In this document: piece by piece, positions 28,173-35,959 of the stretch | Layout: each line of letters starts with the position of its first letter | How positions within the stretch are numbered: the first letter of the stretch is position 1 | NCBI GenBank assembly: GCA_937929915.1 | Contig: CALFUN010000003.1 | Coordinates: forward strand, 62,001 to 126,000 | Reading direction: 5' to 3' | Length of the DNA stretch: 64,000 bases | DNA from: an uncultured Caulobacterales bacterium | Lineage (GTDB): Bacteria; Pseudomonadota; Alphaproteobacteria; Caulobacterales; Maricaulaceae | Notes under the pieces: model-generated | The model's input: only the letters and a program-made list of their open reading frames with translations | Told to the model about the DNA's origin: nothing | Databases searched by the model: none | Translations under genes and position numbers: made by a program

Positions 28173-28617
28173 AATTCACAGTCTCAAATGGCGGTGTCTC
28201 AAATGGCGGTTCTTTAAACTTAGCTGCAATCCCCATTAATATAGGCAGAATGCACGGCCAAATCATCAGTATAATAAACATTATAATAAAGGCTGTGCCG
28301 TTATCTTGCGTTGTATTTATTTCATTCATACGGCCTCGTAACGCATAAATTGCCCAGAGCAATATAGTCAGAATAGCCCCGCCCCATAAAGCCCAATTAA
28401 CGCGCGGACGCGGGCGCATCGCCAGCGCAGTCAAGAAAATTGGTGCAGCGGCATATAGTGCGTTCATCAATAAAAGCCTTGGCGCATCAAGCATATGCGC
28501 GGCCTCATCTGTACCTGCAAAGATAATAATATCCGCTAGCCATGGCAGCGTAAAAACAAGCATGGCAGGCAGAAAATTACGGTCCATCAAACGGATTTTA
28601 TTAGCAGCTTCGTTCAT
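28165..28617 (-). CDS. hypothetical four-helix membrane protein
   Basis: A 150-residue integral membrane protein with hydrophobic segments at about residues 14-32, 42-62, 70-88 and 105-128. I do not recognise the family. The C-terminus repeats FETPPFETV because of a 15-base direct repeat in the DNA near 28180-28210. The ATG at 28617 is chosen over a TTG at 28644; AAGGGA lies 13 bases upstream. It overlaps gloB by eight bases, so both probably come from one transcript, although a functional link is not evident. Confidence 0.65.
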   Translation of the reverse strand: MNEAANKIRLMDRNFLPAMLVFTLPWLADIIIFAGTDEAAHMLDAPRLLLMNALYAAAPIFLTALAMRPRPRVNWALWGGAILTILLWAIYALRGRMNEINTTQDNGTAFIIMFIILMIWPCILPILMGIAAKFKEPPFETPPFETVNYE

Positions 28618-28684
28618 CGGGCGCTTATCCCTTGAAAAACGCAATAAAACAAGGGCGGTTTATACCCGCAAAGATACGATTATA

Positions 28685-29476
28685 TTATTTACAGCGTTGA
28701 GCCGCCGCTGTTAGGACATCCAAAGCACGCTGCTGGGCAATAGCATCACTCACAGGCTTTTTCAAAGTCGTGGCTTTCCATTTCAGTGCCCAATTTTGCG
28801 TCTCTTCACCCCAAATCAATGAGAGCGCTAAATCATCTTTGCCAGCTTCAATCATCATCCGCATAATACGGTTATTTTTTGATCCTAAAGCTTTGGAGCT
28901 CGCATAAGACTCATTATCTGCCGCTATAGTGACGGGCAATTTACCATTACCAAAATCTAAGTCAAATGTGCAGACACGGCCATCATGACCACGGAAGTTT
29001 TTTGCGCGAAACAAACGGTCTTTCACCCCGTTAGGTTCTGAGACGGCCATAGTCGATAAAGCCGTAAATGTCTTTTCCGAAATTTGATTTAATACGGCGA
29101 GTTGTGAGGTGGGAATATCAAGACGATGAGCAACTTCAGCGCCGCTATCTTTGATTTTTTCTGCCCCCGATTTAACAGTTTCGGCAACGGCTTCACTCGC
29201 ATGGCCAACAGCTTTCACAGGCGCGGAGACAAGTTTATAAACGCCGTAACTACCGCCCGCAAATATCATCATAACAATCGCGATACTAACCCATTTTATC
29301 GCGCCAAAAGCATGGCTAGCCCCATCTGCGATAGTGGCCGCCTTATCAACAATTTCCGCAGCCTTTTTGCCTTGCTCCAAAGCCGCACTTCCCACGGTTT
29401 TCGCGGTTGATTTGACCGCCGTTTCATCTACCGGCGTTGGGTCAGGTTGTGTATCCTTCGATATATCGTCAGGCAT
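28685..29476 (-). CDS. hypothetical single-pass membrane protein with a soluble C-terminal domain
   Basis: A 263-residue protein not assigned to a family. Residues 1-60 are polar and Ala/Lys-rich, one transmembrane helix lies at about 60-83 (VSIAIVMMIFAGGSYGVYKL), then a helical Ala/Glu stretch to about 115. The C-terminal domain (about 130-263) has two cysteines, VCTFDLDFGNGKLP and the terminal RCK, which could form a disulfide in the periplasm. A strong AAGGGG ribosome binding site precedes the ATG. It looks like a small envelope protein of alphaproteobacteria. Confidence 0.7.
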   Translation of the reverse strand: MPDDISKDTQPDPTPVDETAVKSTAKTVGSAALEQGKKAAEIVDKAATIADGASHAFGAIKWVSIAIVMMIFAGGSYGVYKLVSAPVKAVGHASEAVAETVKSGAEKIKDSGAEVAHRLDIPTSQLAVLNQISEKTFTALSTMAVSEPNGVKDRLFRAKNFRGHDGRVCTFDLDFGNGKLPVTIAADNESYASSKALGSKNNRIMRMMIEAGKDDLALSLIWGEETQNWALKWKATTLKKPVSDAIAQQRALDVLTAAAQRCK

Positions 29477-29639
29477 ATGTCCCCTTAAAACATATAAGAG
29501 CGCAAGACTATCTTACGCCCTTGTATCGTTATAATTATGCATCGCTTTGAGCTTATCTGCAAGAGGCGGCACAGCATAATAACTACGTGAGACTCAAAAC
29601 CGTTAATGTGGGTCGGAAAAGCCCAATTAGAATATAGCG

Positions 29640-29668
29640 CTTATACATGAGACGAGTATTTTAAAAAT
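29640..29668 (-). pseudogene. vestige of a fourth lipoprotein signal sequence
   Basis: About 29 bases directly at the stop of the last lipoprotein gene match the signal-peptide coding region of the paralogues (shared ATACTCGTCT-ATGT core, roughly 26 of 29 identical to 30247-30268 and flank). The tail of one copy has been joined to the head of another, and the stop codon of the upstream gene is supplied by this junction. Confidence 0.65.
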
Positions 29669-30278
29669 GGTGTTTATCAAACCAACACGGCTTATCTGAT
29701 AAATCAACAGGCTCCGCCTTATCCCATTGGTCTAGGAATAATTGTAAAAATCCAGGATCATCAAACATTCTTCCAAGAAAAACTTCTGCGACAAAACCAT
29801 CAACCATATTACTATAACAAAAACCTACTGGGTAAGGATTATCATGAATTACTACATTTGCGGATTCAGTATAAAGTTCGTAGCTAAAGGACTGTGGTAA
29901 TTCTCCACGTAAAATTTCAACCAAATTAACTTCATAACGTTGTACGCCCGAGACGAAACCATCATCAGGATCAACTGGGTCTCCGAAAGGCCATTCAGGG
30001 TAAGTAACTTTAATGTCTTTAACAATGGCAAGAAACGCATACTTCTCTATAGCGTTATTAACCACCAAGATTGCATTTCTTAATTCCTCTGCATTTTTAT
30101 ATCCATAATTATTCTCAGCAGATGGTAAAACAGGTTTTATTGAACCAAGTGGTTCTATTTGCGCTTCATTCGCAGCCTCATCAGGCGCGATAATATTGAC
30201 ATCTTCTGGTGCCTCACATGCTGCAAATAACACAATACTTGCACATAAGACGAGTATTTTAAAAATAGCCTTCATCAT
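29661..30278 (-). CDS. lipoprotein paralogue C, putative immunity protein
   Basis: A 205-residue lipoprotein with lipobox FAAC (Cys21). It shares with the other two paralogues the block TYPEWPFGDPVDPDDGFVSG and the nearly invariant tail FDDPGFLQLFLDQWDK/DKPCWFD. The middle (residues 65-95 and 140-165) differs most between copies. No enzymatic motif is seen. It starts two bases after the decayed hydrolase tail, with the GGAGAG ribosome binding site inside that remnant. Based on its place next to a peptidoglycan hydrolase, its periplasmic/outer-membrane location and its duplication with divergence, I infer an immunity-type role; this is not shown directly. Confidence 0.75.
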   Translation of the reverse strand: MMKAIFKILVLCASIVLFAACEAPEDVNIIAPDEAANEAQIEPLGSIKPVLPSAENNYGYKNAEELRNAILVVNNAIEKYAFLAIVKDIKVTYPEWPFGDPVDPDDGFVSGVQRYEVNLVEILRGELPQSFSYELYTESANVVIHDNPYPVGFCYSNMVDGFVAEVFLGRMFDDPGFLQLFLDQWDKAEPVDLSDKPCWFDKHHF

Positions 30279-30280
30279 AT

Positions 30281-30484
30281 TTACCTCTCCGACACAGGGC
30301 CGCTATCTTCCCCTTTATAGAGCGGTAAGAAATCCAAACGGTTATCATAATTTGTCGGCAGCTGAAAATGCGTAAACACAGATTTCGCAAAAGGGCTAAC
30401 CTGTACTCTGTCACCTTGATTGCCGCCTAACCCATATAAAGTATCGCCATTATAAGATTGCCCAACGATAAACGTCACATGGCC
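30281..30484 (-). pseudogene. C-terminal remnant of the TIGR02594 hydrolase
   Basis: The 65 codons ending at 30281 are almost identical to the last 65 of the intact hydrolase (differences at only a few residues, e.g. YNGDT for YRGDI). Similarity begins abruptly at 30484 with the codons for Gly-His, so the catalytic Cys region is absent. Upstream in the same frame are two stop codons that end the lipoprotein at 30491. There is no good start; it is a duplicated tail carried along with a lipoprotein gene. Confidence 0.85.
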
Positions 30485-30490
30485 AGTTTA

Positions 30491-31177
30491 TTACTCTTTA
30501 AGTTTCTGACGCTCCAAATACTCTTTACGGTGTTCATCAAACCAACACGGCTTATCTGACAAATCAACAGGCTCCGCCTTATCCCATTGGTCTAGGAATA
30601 ATTGTAAAAACCCAGGATCATCAAACATTTGACCTTCAACCTCCCTTGCAACATAAGATTGAGTTACTTCGCTAAAACAAAATGCAAGCGGGTAAGGGTT
30701 TTCGTTTAATAATACGTCACCTGCTTCACTGTAAACTTCATAACTAAACGTCTCGGGCAAATCACCTCTCAAAGCTTTCACTAGTTTCACTTCATAACGA
30801 CGAACGCCTGAAACAAAACTACCATTTGGTTCAACCGGATCACCAAATGGCCATTCAGGATATGTGACACCAATATCTTGAACAATGGCGATGTTTTGGT
30901 ATCTTTTAAACGCAGATCGAGATAACCCTTGAACGGCTTTCATCTCATCAACAAATTCATAGCCGTAATTATTTTCAGCAGATGGTACGGACGTATCTAT
31001 CTGTACTTTTTCAGGTGCATTGTGAACTTCATTCGCAACCTTCTCTAGCGGAGTAATATTGACATTATCCGACCGTTCACATGCCGATAAAAATCCAACG
31101 CTAAAGCATAGGATTGTCATTCCAAAGTTCCGTAGGGTTATGAGATTAGTAAATAACAAATAACTGTCTTTAATCAT
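30491..31177 (-). CDS. lipoprotein paralogue B, putative immunity protein
   Basis: A lipoprotein of about 228 residues with lipobox LSAC (Cys33 if started at 31177). The first part is unlike paralogues A and C, but from SAENNYGYEF onward it follows A closely: TYPEWPFGDPVEP, KALRGDLPETFSYEVYSEAG, FCFSEVTQSYVARE and the common tail, then an extra basic C-terminus RKEYLERQKLKE. The ATG at 31177 overlaps the stop of paralogue A by eight bases (ATGATTAA); an ATG at 31120 would shorten the signal peptide. It appears to be a diverged copy inserted between two hydrolase-tail/lipoprotein units. Confidence 0.75.
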   Translation of the reverse strand: MIKDSYLLFTNLITLRNFGMTILCFSVGFLSACERSDNVNITPLEKVANEVHNAPEKVQIDTSVPSAENNYGYEFVDEMKAVQGLSRSAFKRYQNIAIVQDIGVTYPEWPFGDPVEPNGSFVSGVRRYEVKLVKALRGDLPETFSYEVYSEAGDVLLNENPYPLAFCFSEVTQSYVAREVEGQMFDDPGFLQLFLDQWDKAEPVDLSDKPCWFDEHRKEYLERQKLKE

Positions 31178-31784
31178 CCACATCAAACCAACACGGCTTA
31201 TCTGACAAATCAACAGGCTCCGCCTTATCCCACTCATCTAAAAATAATTGTAAAAACCCAGGATCATCAAACATTTGACCTTCAATTTCTCGCGCAACAT
31301 AAGATTGAGTTACTTCGCTAAAACAAAAGGCAAGCGGATAAGCATTTTCTTTTAATGAAAACTTTCCAGCTTCACTATAAATTTCATAAGAAAAATTTTC
31401 TGGCAAATCACCACGTAAGGCTTGAATGAGTTTGATCTCATAACGGCGCATCCCCGAGACGAAGCCATCGTCAGGATCAACAGGATCACCAAATGGCCAT
31501 TCAGGATATGTAATATTAACATCTTGAACAATAGCGATCTTTTGGTACTTCCTGATAGCTAAACGAGATAACCTTTGCATGTTATGCATTTCTTCAACAA
31601 ATTCATATCCGTAATTATTTTTAACAGATGGCAGCACAGGTTTAATTGGGGCAAGTGGTTCTATTTGCGCTTCATTCGCAGCCTCCTCAGGCGGGATAAT
31701 ATTGACATCCTCTGGCGCCTCACATGCCAATAATAACACAATACTTACACATAAAACGAGTATTTTAAAAATAGGCTTCATCAT
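31170..31784 (-). CDS. lipoprotein paralogue A, putative immunity protein of the adjacent hydrolase
   Basis: A 204-residue lipoprotein with lipobox LLAC (Cys21). It begins two bases after the stop of the hydrolase, and the GGAGAG ribosome binding site lies within the last hydrolase codons, so production is coupled to that of the hydrolase. Shared blocks with B and C include TYPEWPFGDPVDPDDGFVSG and FDDPGFLQLFLDEWDK. No recognised family. The tight coupling to a signal-less peptidoglycan hydrolase and the exported location are the usual arrangement of an antibacterial effector and its periplasmic immunity protein; I treat this as an inference. Confidence 0.78.
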   Translation of the reverse strand: MMKPIFKILVLCVSIVLLLACEAPEDVNIIPPEEAANEAQIEPLAPIKPVLPSVKNNYGYEFVEEMHNMQRLSRLAIRKYQKIAIVQDVNITYPEWPFGDPVDPDDGFVSGMRRYEIKLIQALRGDLPENFSYEIYSEAGKFSLKENAYPLAFCFSEVTQSYVAREIEGQMFDDPGFLQLFLDEWDKAEPVDLSDKPCWFDVDD

Positions 31785-31786
31785 AT

Positions 31787-32731
31787 TTATCTCTCCGACA
31801 CAGGGCCGCTATCTTCCCCTTTATAGAGCGGTAAGAAATCCAAACGGTTATCATAATTTGTCGGCAGTTGAAAATGCGTAAACACAGATTTCGCAAAAGG
31901 GCTAACCTGTACTCCGTCACCTTGATTGCCGCCTAACCCATATAAAATGTCACCACGATAAGATTGCCCAACAATAAAAGTCACATGGCCTGCATTTCTT
32001 CTGTTCCTTGTTTTACGACTTTTTATTGCAATACAGCCATAAGTCGGCAAGTTAATGGCTTTACCAAAGTCACTCCAATTCAGTGCCCCAGCAGGGTTAT
32101 CTAAAAGAGTAGGTACATTGACATAGCTGTAGCCACTTTTCCTCATAACCCAGGCCACAAAGGTACTACACCAAGGCGTTTCATCATTTTTAATACCCGA
32201 ATAACCTATCTCACGATAATATTGGAGTATCCGTGGATTATGCTCCGTCTCACTCTTATTCTCCGTAACCCCTAATTCTCCCCATGCCGTCTTCATCCAC
32301 GGGGCAAGGTTTGCGCGCTCTATTTTTAAAATGAGTGTTGTCTTATGATGCAAATTCGCAAAGGCTTTTAACCGCCGAAAGGCATAATCAGAAATTTCAA
32401 TTCCGCGTTTATGCCCCGTCCAGCGCGGACTATGTAGATAGCTAACCTGCCCGGCCGCCGCTGTGCGCCCTTGTCCAATCGGTATCATTTGAATCACACG
32501 ATTATCTATACCTGATTTTACAGGGGCAATATGTGCGTTTGGCCGAATTAACCGCCGTCCCGTGCGAATAATATGGCTCGCCGCTTGTTCCAAGATATTT
32601 GGCGCGATTTCTAGTGCATAAAGCCCGTCACGAACGCGGCCAAACAAATCCCCATCACTCCATTGCGCATCTATAGTTTCGCCAGATGGTAGGAAAATCG
32701 CATTTCCGTAAAATTTTAAATCAACCTGCAT
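31787..32731 (-). CDS. TIGR02594-family (CHAP/NlpC-like) peptidoglycan hydrolase
   Basis: A 314-residue protein in two parts. Residues 1-140 form an N-terminal region I do not recognise, with no signal peptide. Residues 143-300 match the TIGR02594 family: APWMKTAWGELGV, NPRILQYYREIGY, the catalytic Cys188 in ETPWCSTFVAWVM, His249 in NAGHVTFIVG and LGGNQGDGVQVSPF. Proteins of this fold cut peptide bonds in peptidoglycan. Absence of a signal peptide means it must be delivered by lysis or a secretion system to reach its substrate. It heads the minus-strand array of lipoproteins; its own ribosome binding site (GGGGAT) can be paired in a short hairpin. Confidence 0.85.
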   Translation of the reverse strand: MQVDLKFYGNAIFLPSGETIDAQWSDGDLFGRVRDGLYALEIAPNILEQAASHIIRTGRRLIRPNAHIAPVKSGIDNRVIQMIPIGQGRTAAAGQVSYLHSPRWTGHKRGIEISDYAFRRLKAFANLHHKTTLILKIERANLAPWMKTAWGELGVTENKSETEHNPRILQYYREIGYSGIKNDETPWCSTFVAWVMRKSGYSYVNVPTLLDNPAGALNWSDFGKAINLPTYGCIAIKSRKTRNRRNAGHVTFIVGQSYRGDILYGLGGNQGDGVQVSPFAKSVFTHFQLPTNYDNRLDFLPLYKGEDSGPVSER

Positions 32732-32734
32732 GAC

Positions 32735-32754
32735 ATCCCCAAATCTATGGGAAT
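32735..32754 (-). promoter_or_regulatory. hairpin covering the hydrolase ribosome binding site
   Basis: On the RNA (minus) strand ATTCCCA (32754-32748) can pair with TGGGGAT (32741-32735), seven pairs including one G-U. The 3' arm is the Shine-Dalgarno sequence of the hydrolase gene. This may hold its translation low. Confidence 0.35.
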
Positions 32755-32905
32755 ACCTTATATGTAGTTTATGAACTTACAACTAATAACTCATTCGTAG
32801 ATCATTCAATTTACAAAATCACCTCAGGCGAGTTTATTGCATGGTTAAGTCTCAAGGCGTCTGGGTGTGAGTCAGACCCCTATTTCAATCAATTTGTCAG
32901 CCTGC

Positions 32906-35242
32906 TTACGCATCCTCTTTGGGTTTATCTTCGGGTGATGGCAAGCCCTTGCCTTTTGGCCCTTCGATTTTACGCTTTGGCGGCGGTACGATTTTGAACG
33001 TAAGTTTTTCTTTCTTACGGTCTACGCCAACCTTCACAAGACCGCCTGATTTGAGTTTCCCAAATAGGATTTCATCAGCAAGCGGCTTTTTGATATGCTC
33101 TTGAATGGTTCGCCCTAAAGGCCGCGCCCCGTAACGTTTATCATACCCTTCTTTGGCCAGCCAGATATTGGCCGCTTTAGACAGTTCAAATTCAATTTTA
33201 CGATCCGCTAGCTGTGCTTCTAATTGGATAACAAACTTATCAACCACCTTAGAAATATCATCAGGCGTAAGCGCTGCAAAGGAGACAATCGCATCCAAAC
33301 GGTTACGGAATTCAGGCGTGAAGCGGCGCTTAATCGCGGCATTTTGCTCATCATCTTTTAGGCCGCGCCCAAACCCAATTTCCGCTTTCGCCGCGTCCGC
33401 CGCACCTGCATTTGTTGTCATAATGATAATGACATTACGGAAATCGACCTTGCGGCCATTCGTATCTGTTAAAAATCCGTTATCCATGACTTGCAGCAAA
33501 ATATTGTAAATATCAGGATGCGCTTTTTCTATCTCATCTAAAAGCAACACACTATGCGGGTTTTGATTAACGGCATCCGTTAGCAAGCCCCCTTGATCAT
33601 ATCCAACATAGCCGGGAGGCGCGCCGATGAGGCGAGACACGGTATGGCGCTCCATATATTCAGACATATCAAAGCGCAAGAGTTCTAGCCCTTGCGTTAA
33701 CGCAAGCTGCTTGGCAACTTCGGTTTTCCCAACGCCTGTTGGCCCCGCAAATAAATATGACCCGATAGGTTTATTAGGCTCGCGCAGGCCCGCCCGTGAT
33801 AATTTGACGGCGGCGCTGACTTGATCAATCGCCTTATCTTGCCCAAAGACCATACGCTTGAGGTCTTGTGGTAAAGATTTCAGGGCTTTTTCATCATCCC
33901 GTGAAATAGATTTTGGCGGAATTCGTGCAATTTTAGAAATCACGGCTTCGATTTGCTGAATCCCGATTTTTTTCTTCCGTTTAGCGGCTTCAACAAGACG
34001 CGTGCGCGCGCCCGCTTCGTCAATAACATCGATCGCCTTATCGGGCAGTTTACGGTCTGTGATATGGCGCACAGATAAATCGACTGCGCCTTTAATCGCT
34101 TCATCGGTATATTTCACATCATGGAACTCTTCGAAATAAGACTTCAAGCCCATAAGAATTTTCACGCTGTCATCAACTGTCGGTTCGGACACATCAATTT
34201 TCAGGAAGCGGCGCGACAATGCGCGATCTTTTTCAAAATGCTGACGATATTCCTTATAGGTCGTACTCCCCATACAGCGCAATTTTCCGCTTTGCAGAGC
34301 TGGCTTTAGCAAATTGGACGCATCCATCGCCCCGCCAGATGTTGCACCCGCACCGATAATCGTGTGGATTTCATCAATGAACAGAACCGCGCCCTCTGTG
34401 TCTTGTAGTTTTGTCATCACAGCTTTAAGCCGCTCTTCAAAATCTCCGCGATAGCGTGTCCCTGCGAGTAAAGCCCCCATATCTAGCGAGAAGATAATCG
34501 CATTTTGCAGCACTTCGGGGACATCTTCATTGACGATACGGCGCGCAATACCTTCGGCAATCGCGGTTTTGCCCACGCCAGGATCGCCAACGAGAAGCGG
34601 ATTGTTCTTACGGCGGCGCGAAAGCACCATGATACAGCGCTCGACTTCTTCGTCGCGGCCAATTAGGGGATCAATATCACCTTCGCGGGCTTTTTCATTC
34701 AGATTAACCGTATATTCTTTGAGCGGGTCTTTGGATTTGCTATCCTCGACGCCATCCATATTTTGATCCGTCCCTGTAACAGGCTTAGATACGGAAGCTT
34801 CGCCATTTTTCGAAATGCCATGGCTAATATAATTTACCGCATCATATCGCGTCATATCGCGCTCTTGCAGAAAATAAACCGCATGAGATTCGCGCTCTGC
34901 AAATAAAGCGACAAGCGCATTGGCACCTGTGACTTCTTCACGGCCCGAACTTTGAACGTGAATAACAGCACGCTGTATAACGCGGTGAAACCCTGCCGTT
35001 GGGCGCGCTTCTTCAAAATCTTCAATAATCAGTGAGGCCAGATCTTCATCCAGATAACGTTCAACATCTGCACGCAATGGCTCAATATCAACATCGCAAG
35101 CTTTAATCACCGCTTGAGCATCTTTATCATCCAATAGCGCGAGCAATAAATGCTCTAAAGTCGCGAGCTCATGCTTACGGTCTGATGCTAGGGTTAGCGC
35201 GCGATGAATAGTCTCTTCAAGGACGGGGGAAAATGAGGCCAT
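32906..35242 (-). CDS. clpA: ATP-dependent Clp protease ATP-binding subunit ClpA
   Basis: A 778-residue AAA+ unfoldase of normal ClpA length. The N-terminal Clp-N repeat domain spans about 1-145 (LEETIHRALTLASDRKHELATLEHLL). The first ATPase module has Walker A GDPGVGKTAIAEG near residue 220 and Walker B LFIDEIHTIIGAG; the second has GPTGVGKTEVAKQ near residue 500 and VLLLDEIEKAHPDIYN. There is no ClpB-type middle coiled coil. It feeds substrates, including N-degron proteins brought by ClpS, to ClpP. clpS lies upstream on the same strand, the usual order. The ATG has a GAAAGGA ribosome binding site. Confidence 0.97.
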   Translation of the reverse strand: MASFSPVLEETIHRALTLASDRKHELATLEHLLLALLDDKDAQAVIKACDVDIEPLRADVERYLDEDLASLIIEDFEEARPTAGFHRVIQRAVIHVQSSGREEVTGANALVALFAERESHAVYFLQERDMTRYDAVNYISHGISKNGEASVSKPVTGTDQNMDGVEDSKSKDPLKEYTVNLNEKAREGDIDPLIGRDEEVERCIMVLSRRRKNNPLLVGDPGVGKTAIAEGIARRIVNEDVPEVLQNAIIFSLDMGALLAGTRYRGDFEERLKAVMTKLQDTEGAVLFIDEIHTIIGAGATSGGAMDASNLLKPALQSGKLRCMGSTTYKEYRQHFEKDRALSRRFLKIDVSEPTVDDSVKILMGLKSYFEEFHDVKYTDEAIKGAVDLSVRHITDRKLPDKAIDVIDEAGARTRLVEAAKRKKKIGIQQIEAVISKIARIPPKSISRDDEKALKSLPQDLKRMVFGQDKAIDQVSAAVKLSRAGLREPNKPIGSYLFAGPTGVGKTEVAKQLALTQGLELLRFDMSEYMERHTVSRLIGAPPGYVGYDQGGLLTDAVNQNPHSVLLLDEIEKAHPDIYNILLQVMDNGFLTDTNGRKVDFRNVIIIMTTNAGAADAAKAEIGFGRGLKDDEQNAAIKRRFTPEFRNRLDAIVSFAALTPDDISKVVDKFVIQLEAQLADRKIEFELSKAANIWLAKEGYDKRYGARPLGRTIQEHIKKPLADEILFGKLKSGGLVKVGVDRKKEKLTFKIVPPPKRKIEGPKGKGLPSPEDKPKEDA

Positions 35243-35359
35243 GACTATTTCCTTTCGAAACTTAGATTTGGGAAGTTTTGCATAAATTGCAAGTCACTCT
35301 CGTGTTATTTGCATCACATAAGTGCGATATATTCGAGGTTTCGGTGATTACGCGCCCCC

Positions 35360-35824
35360 TTATTCTTTTTCTAATGTGCATTGCAGCGGATGTTGATTGC
35401 GCTTGGCAGCATCCATAACTTGCGCGACTTTCGTCTCAGCAATCTCAAATGTGTAAATGCCGCATGTCCCAACGCCTTTTTGATGGACATTAAGCATAAT
35501 TTTATGCGCTTCTTCAGAGGTTTTATTGAAAATCCCCATCAAGATAAACACGACAAATTCCATTGGCGTATAATCATCATTCATCAAAACAACTCGGTAC
35601 ATAGACGGTTTTTTGGTTTTTGGCCGAGATTTCGTGGCAACACCGCGTTCTGTACCATCATCTGGCGCGCCATTTGCATCATCATCCCCAGAATGGCTCA
35701 TGGATGACTGGCTTATGGATGAATGGCTCATGGATGACTGGCTTATGGATGAATGACTCATGGCTGTAACATGACGAGATTTTAGATACTGCATATATAG
35801 CGCTTGTAATGTGACTGATTCCAT
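35360..35824 (-). CDS. clpS: ATP-dependent Clp protease adaptor ClpS
   Basis: A ClpS adaptor of about 154 residues, longer than usual (about 105-120). The conserved core starts at about residue 75 with [21 protein letters not shown], whose Asn-Asp-Asp and Met line the pocket for N-terminal Phe/Leu/Tyr/Trp, and continues with [21 protein letters not shown]. The first 70 residues are an unusual Ser/His/Met-rich extension with a ten-residue tandem repeat, then an acidic and a basic stretch. Two ATG codons at 35827 and 35824 follow GAGG; the repeat supplies more in-frame ATGs. It delivers N-degron substrates to ClpA. Confidence 0.95.
   Translation of the reverse strand: MESVTLQALYMQYLKSRHVTAMSHSSISQSSMSHSSISQSSMSHSGDDDANGAPDDGTERGVATKSRPKTKKPSMYRVVLMNDDYTPMEFVVFILMGIFNKTSEEAHKIMLNVHQKGVGTCGIYTFEIAETKVAQVMDAAKRNQHPLQCTLEKE
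35691..35763. repeat. 30-bp tandem repeat inside the clpS N-terminus
   Basis: Two identical 30-base units (35691-35720 and 35721-35750) and a 13-base partial third copy with one change. Each unit encodes the decapeptide [10 protein letters not shown] and contains an in-frame ATG on the sense strand. Confidence 0.9.
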
Positions 35825-35959
35825 CATTACCTCTAAGATAGGGGGTAAATCGGGCGTTGAAAAGGTTTTGAGATGCGAGAAAATGTCCGAATTGCTAAAA
35901 GCTGTGAATTCTTAAGGCCTATTAACCTTTCAGAAACGCAAAACAGCTTAGGCAAAACT

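Noticed and set aside
29526..29640. A short minus-strand frame (ending ADKLKAMHNYNDTRA) between the lipoprotein array and the membrane protein
   Set aside because: It has no start codon after an in-frame stop and no ribosome binding site. It might be a gene remnant, but I cannot name the parent.
35912..35925. TTAA-N6-TTAA before the carboxypeptidase gene as a CtrA box
   Set aside because: The CtrA consensus needs seven bases between the halves; with six it is not supportable.
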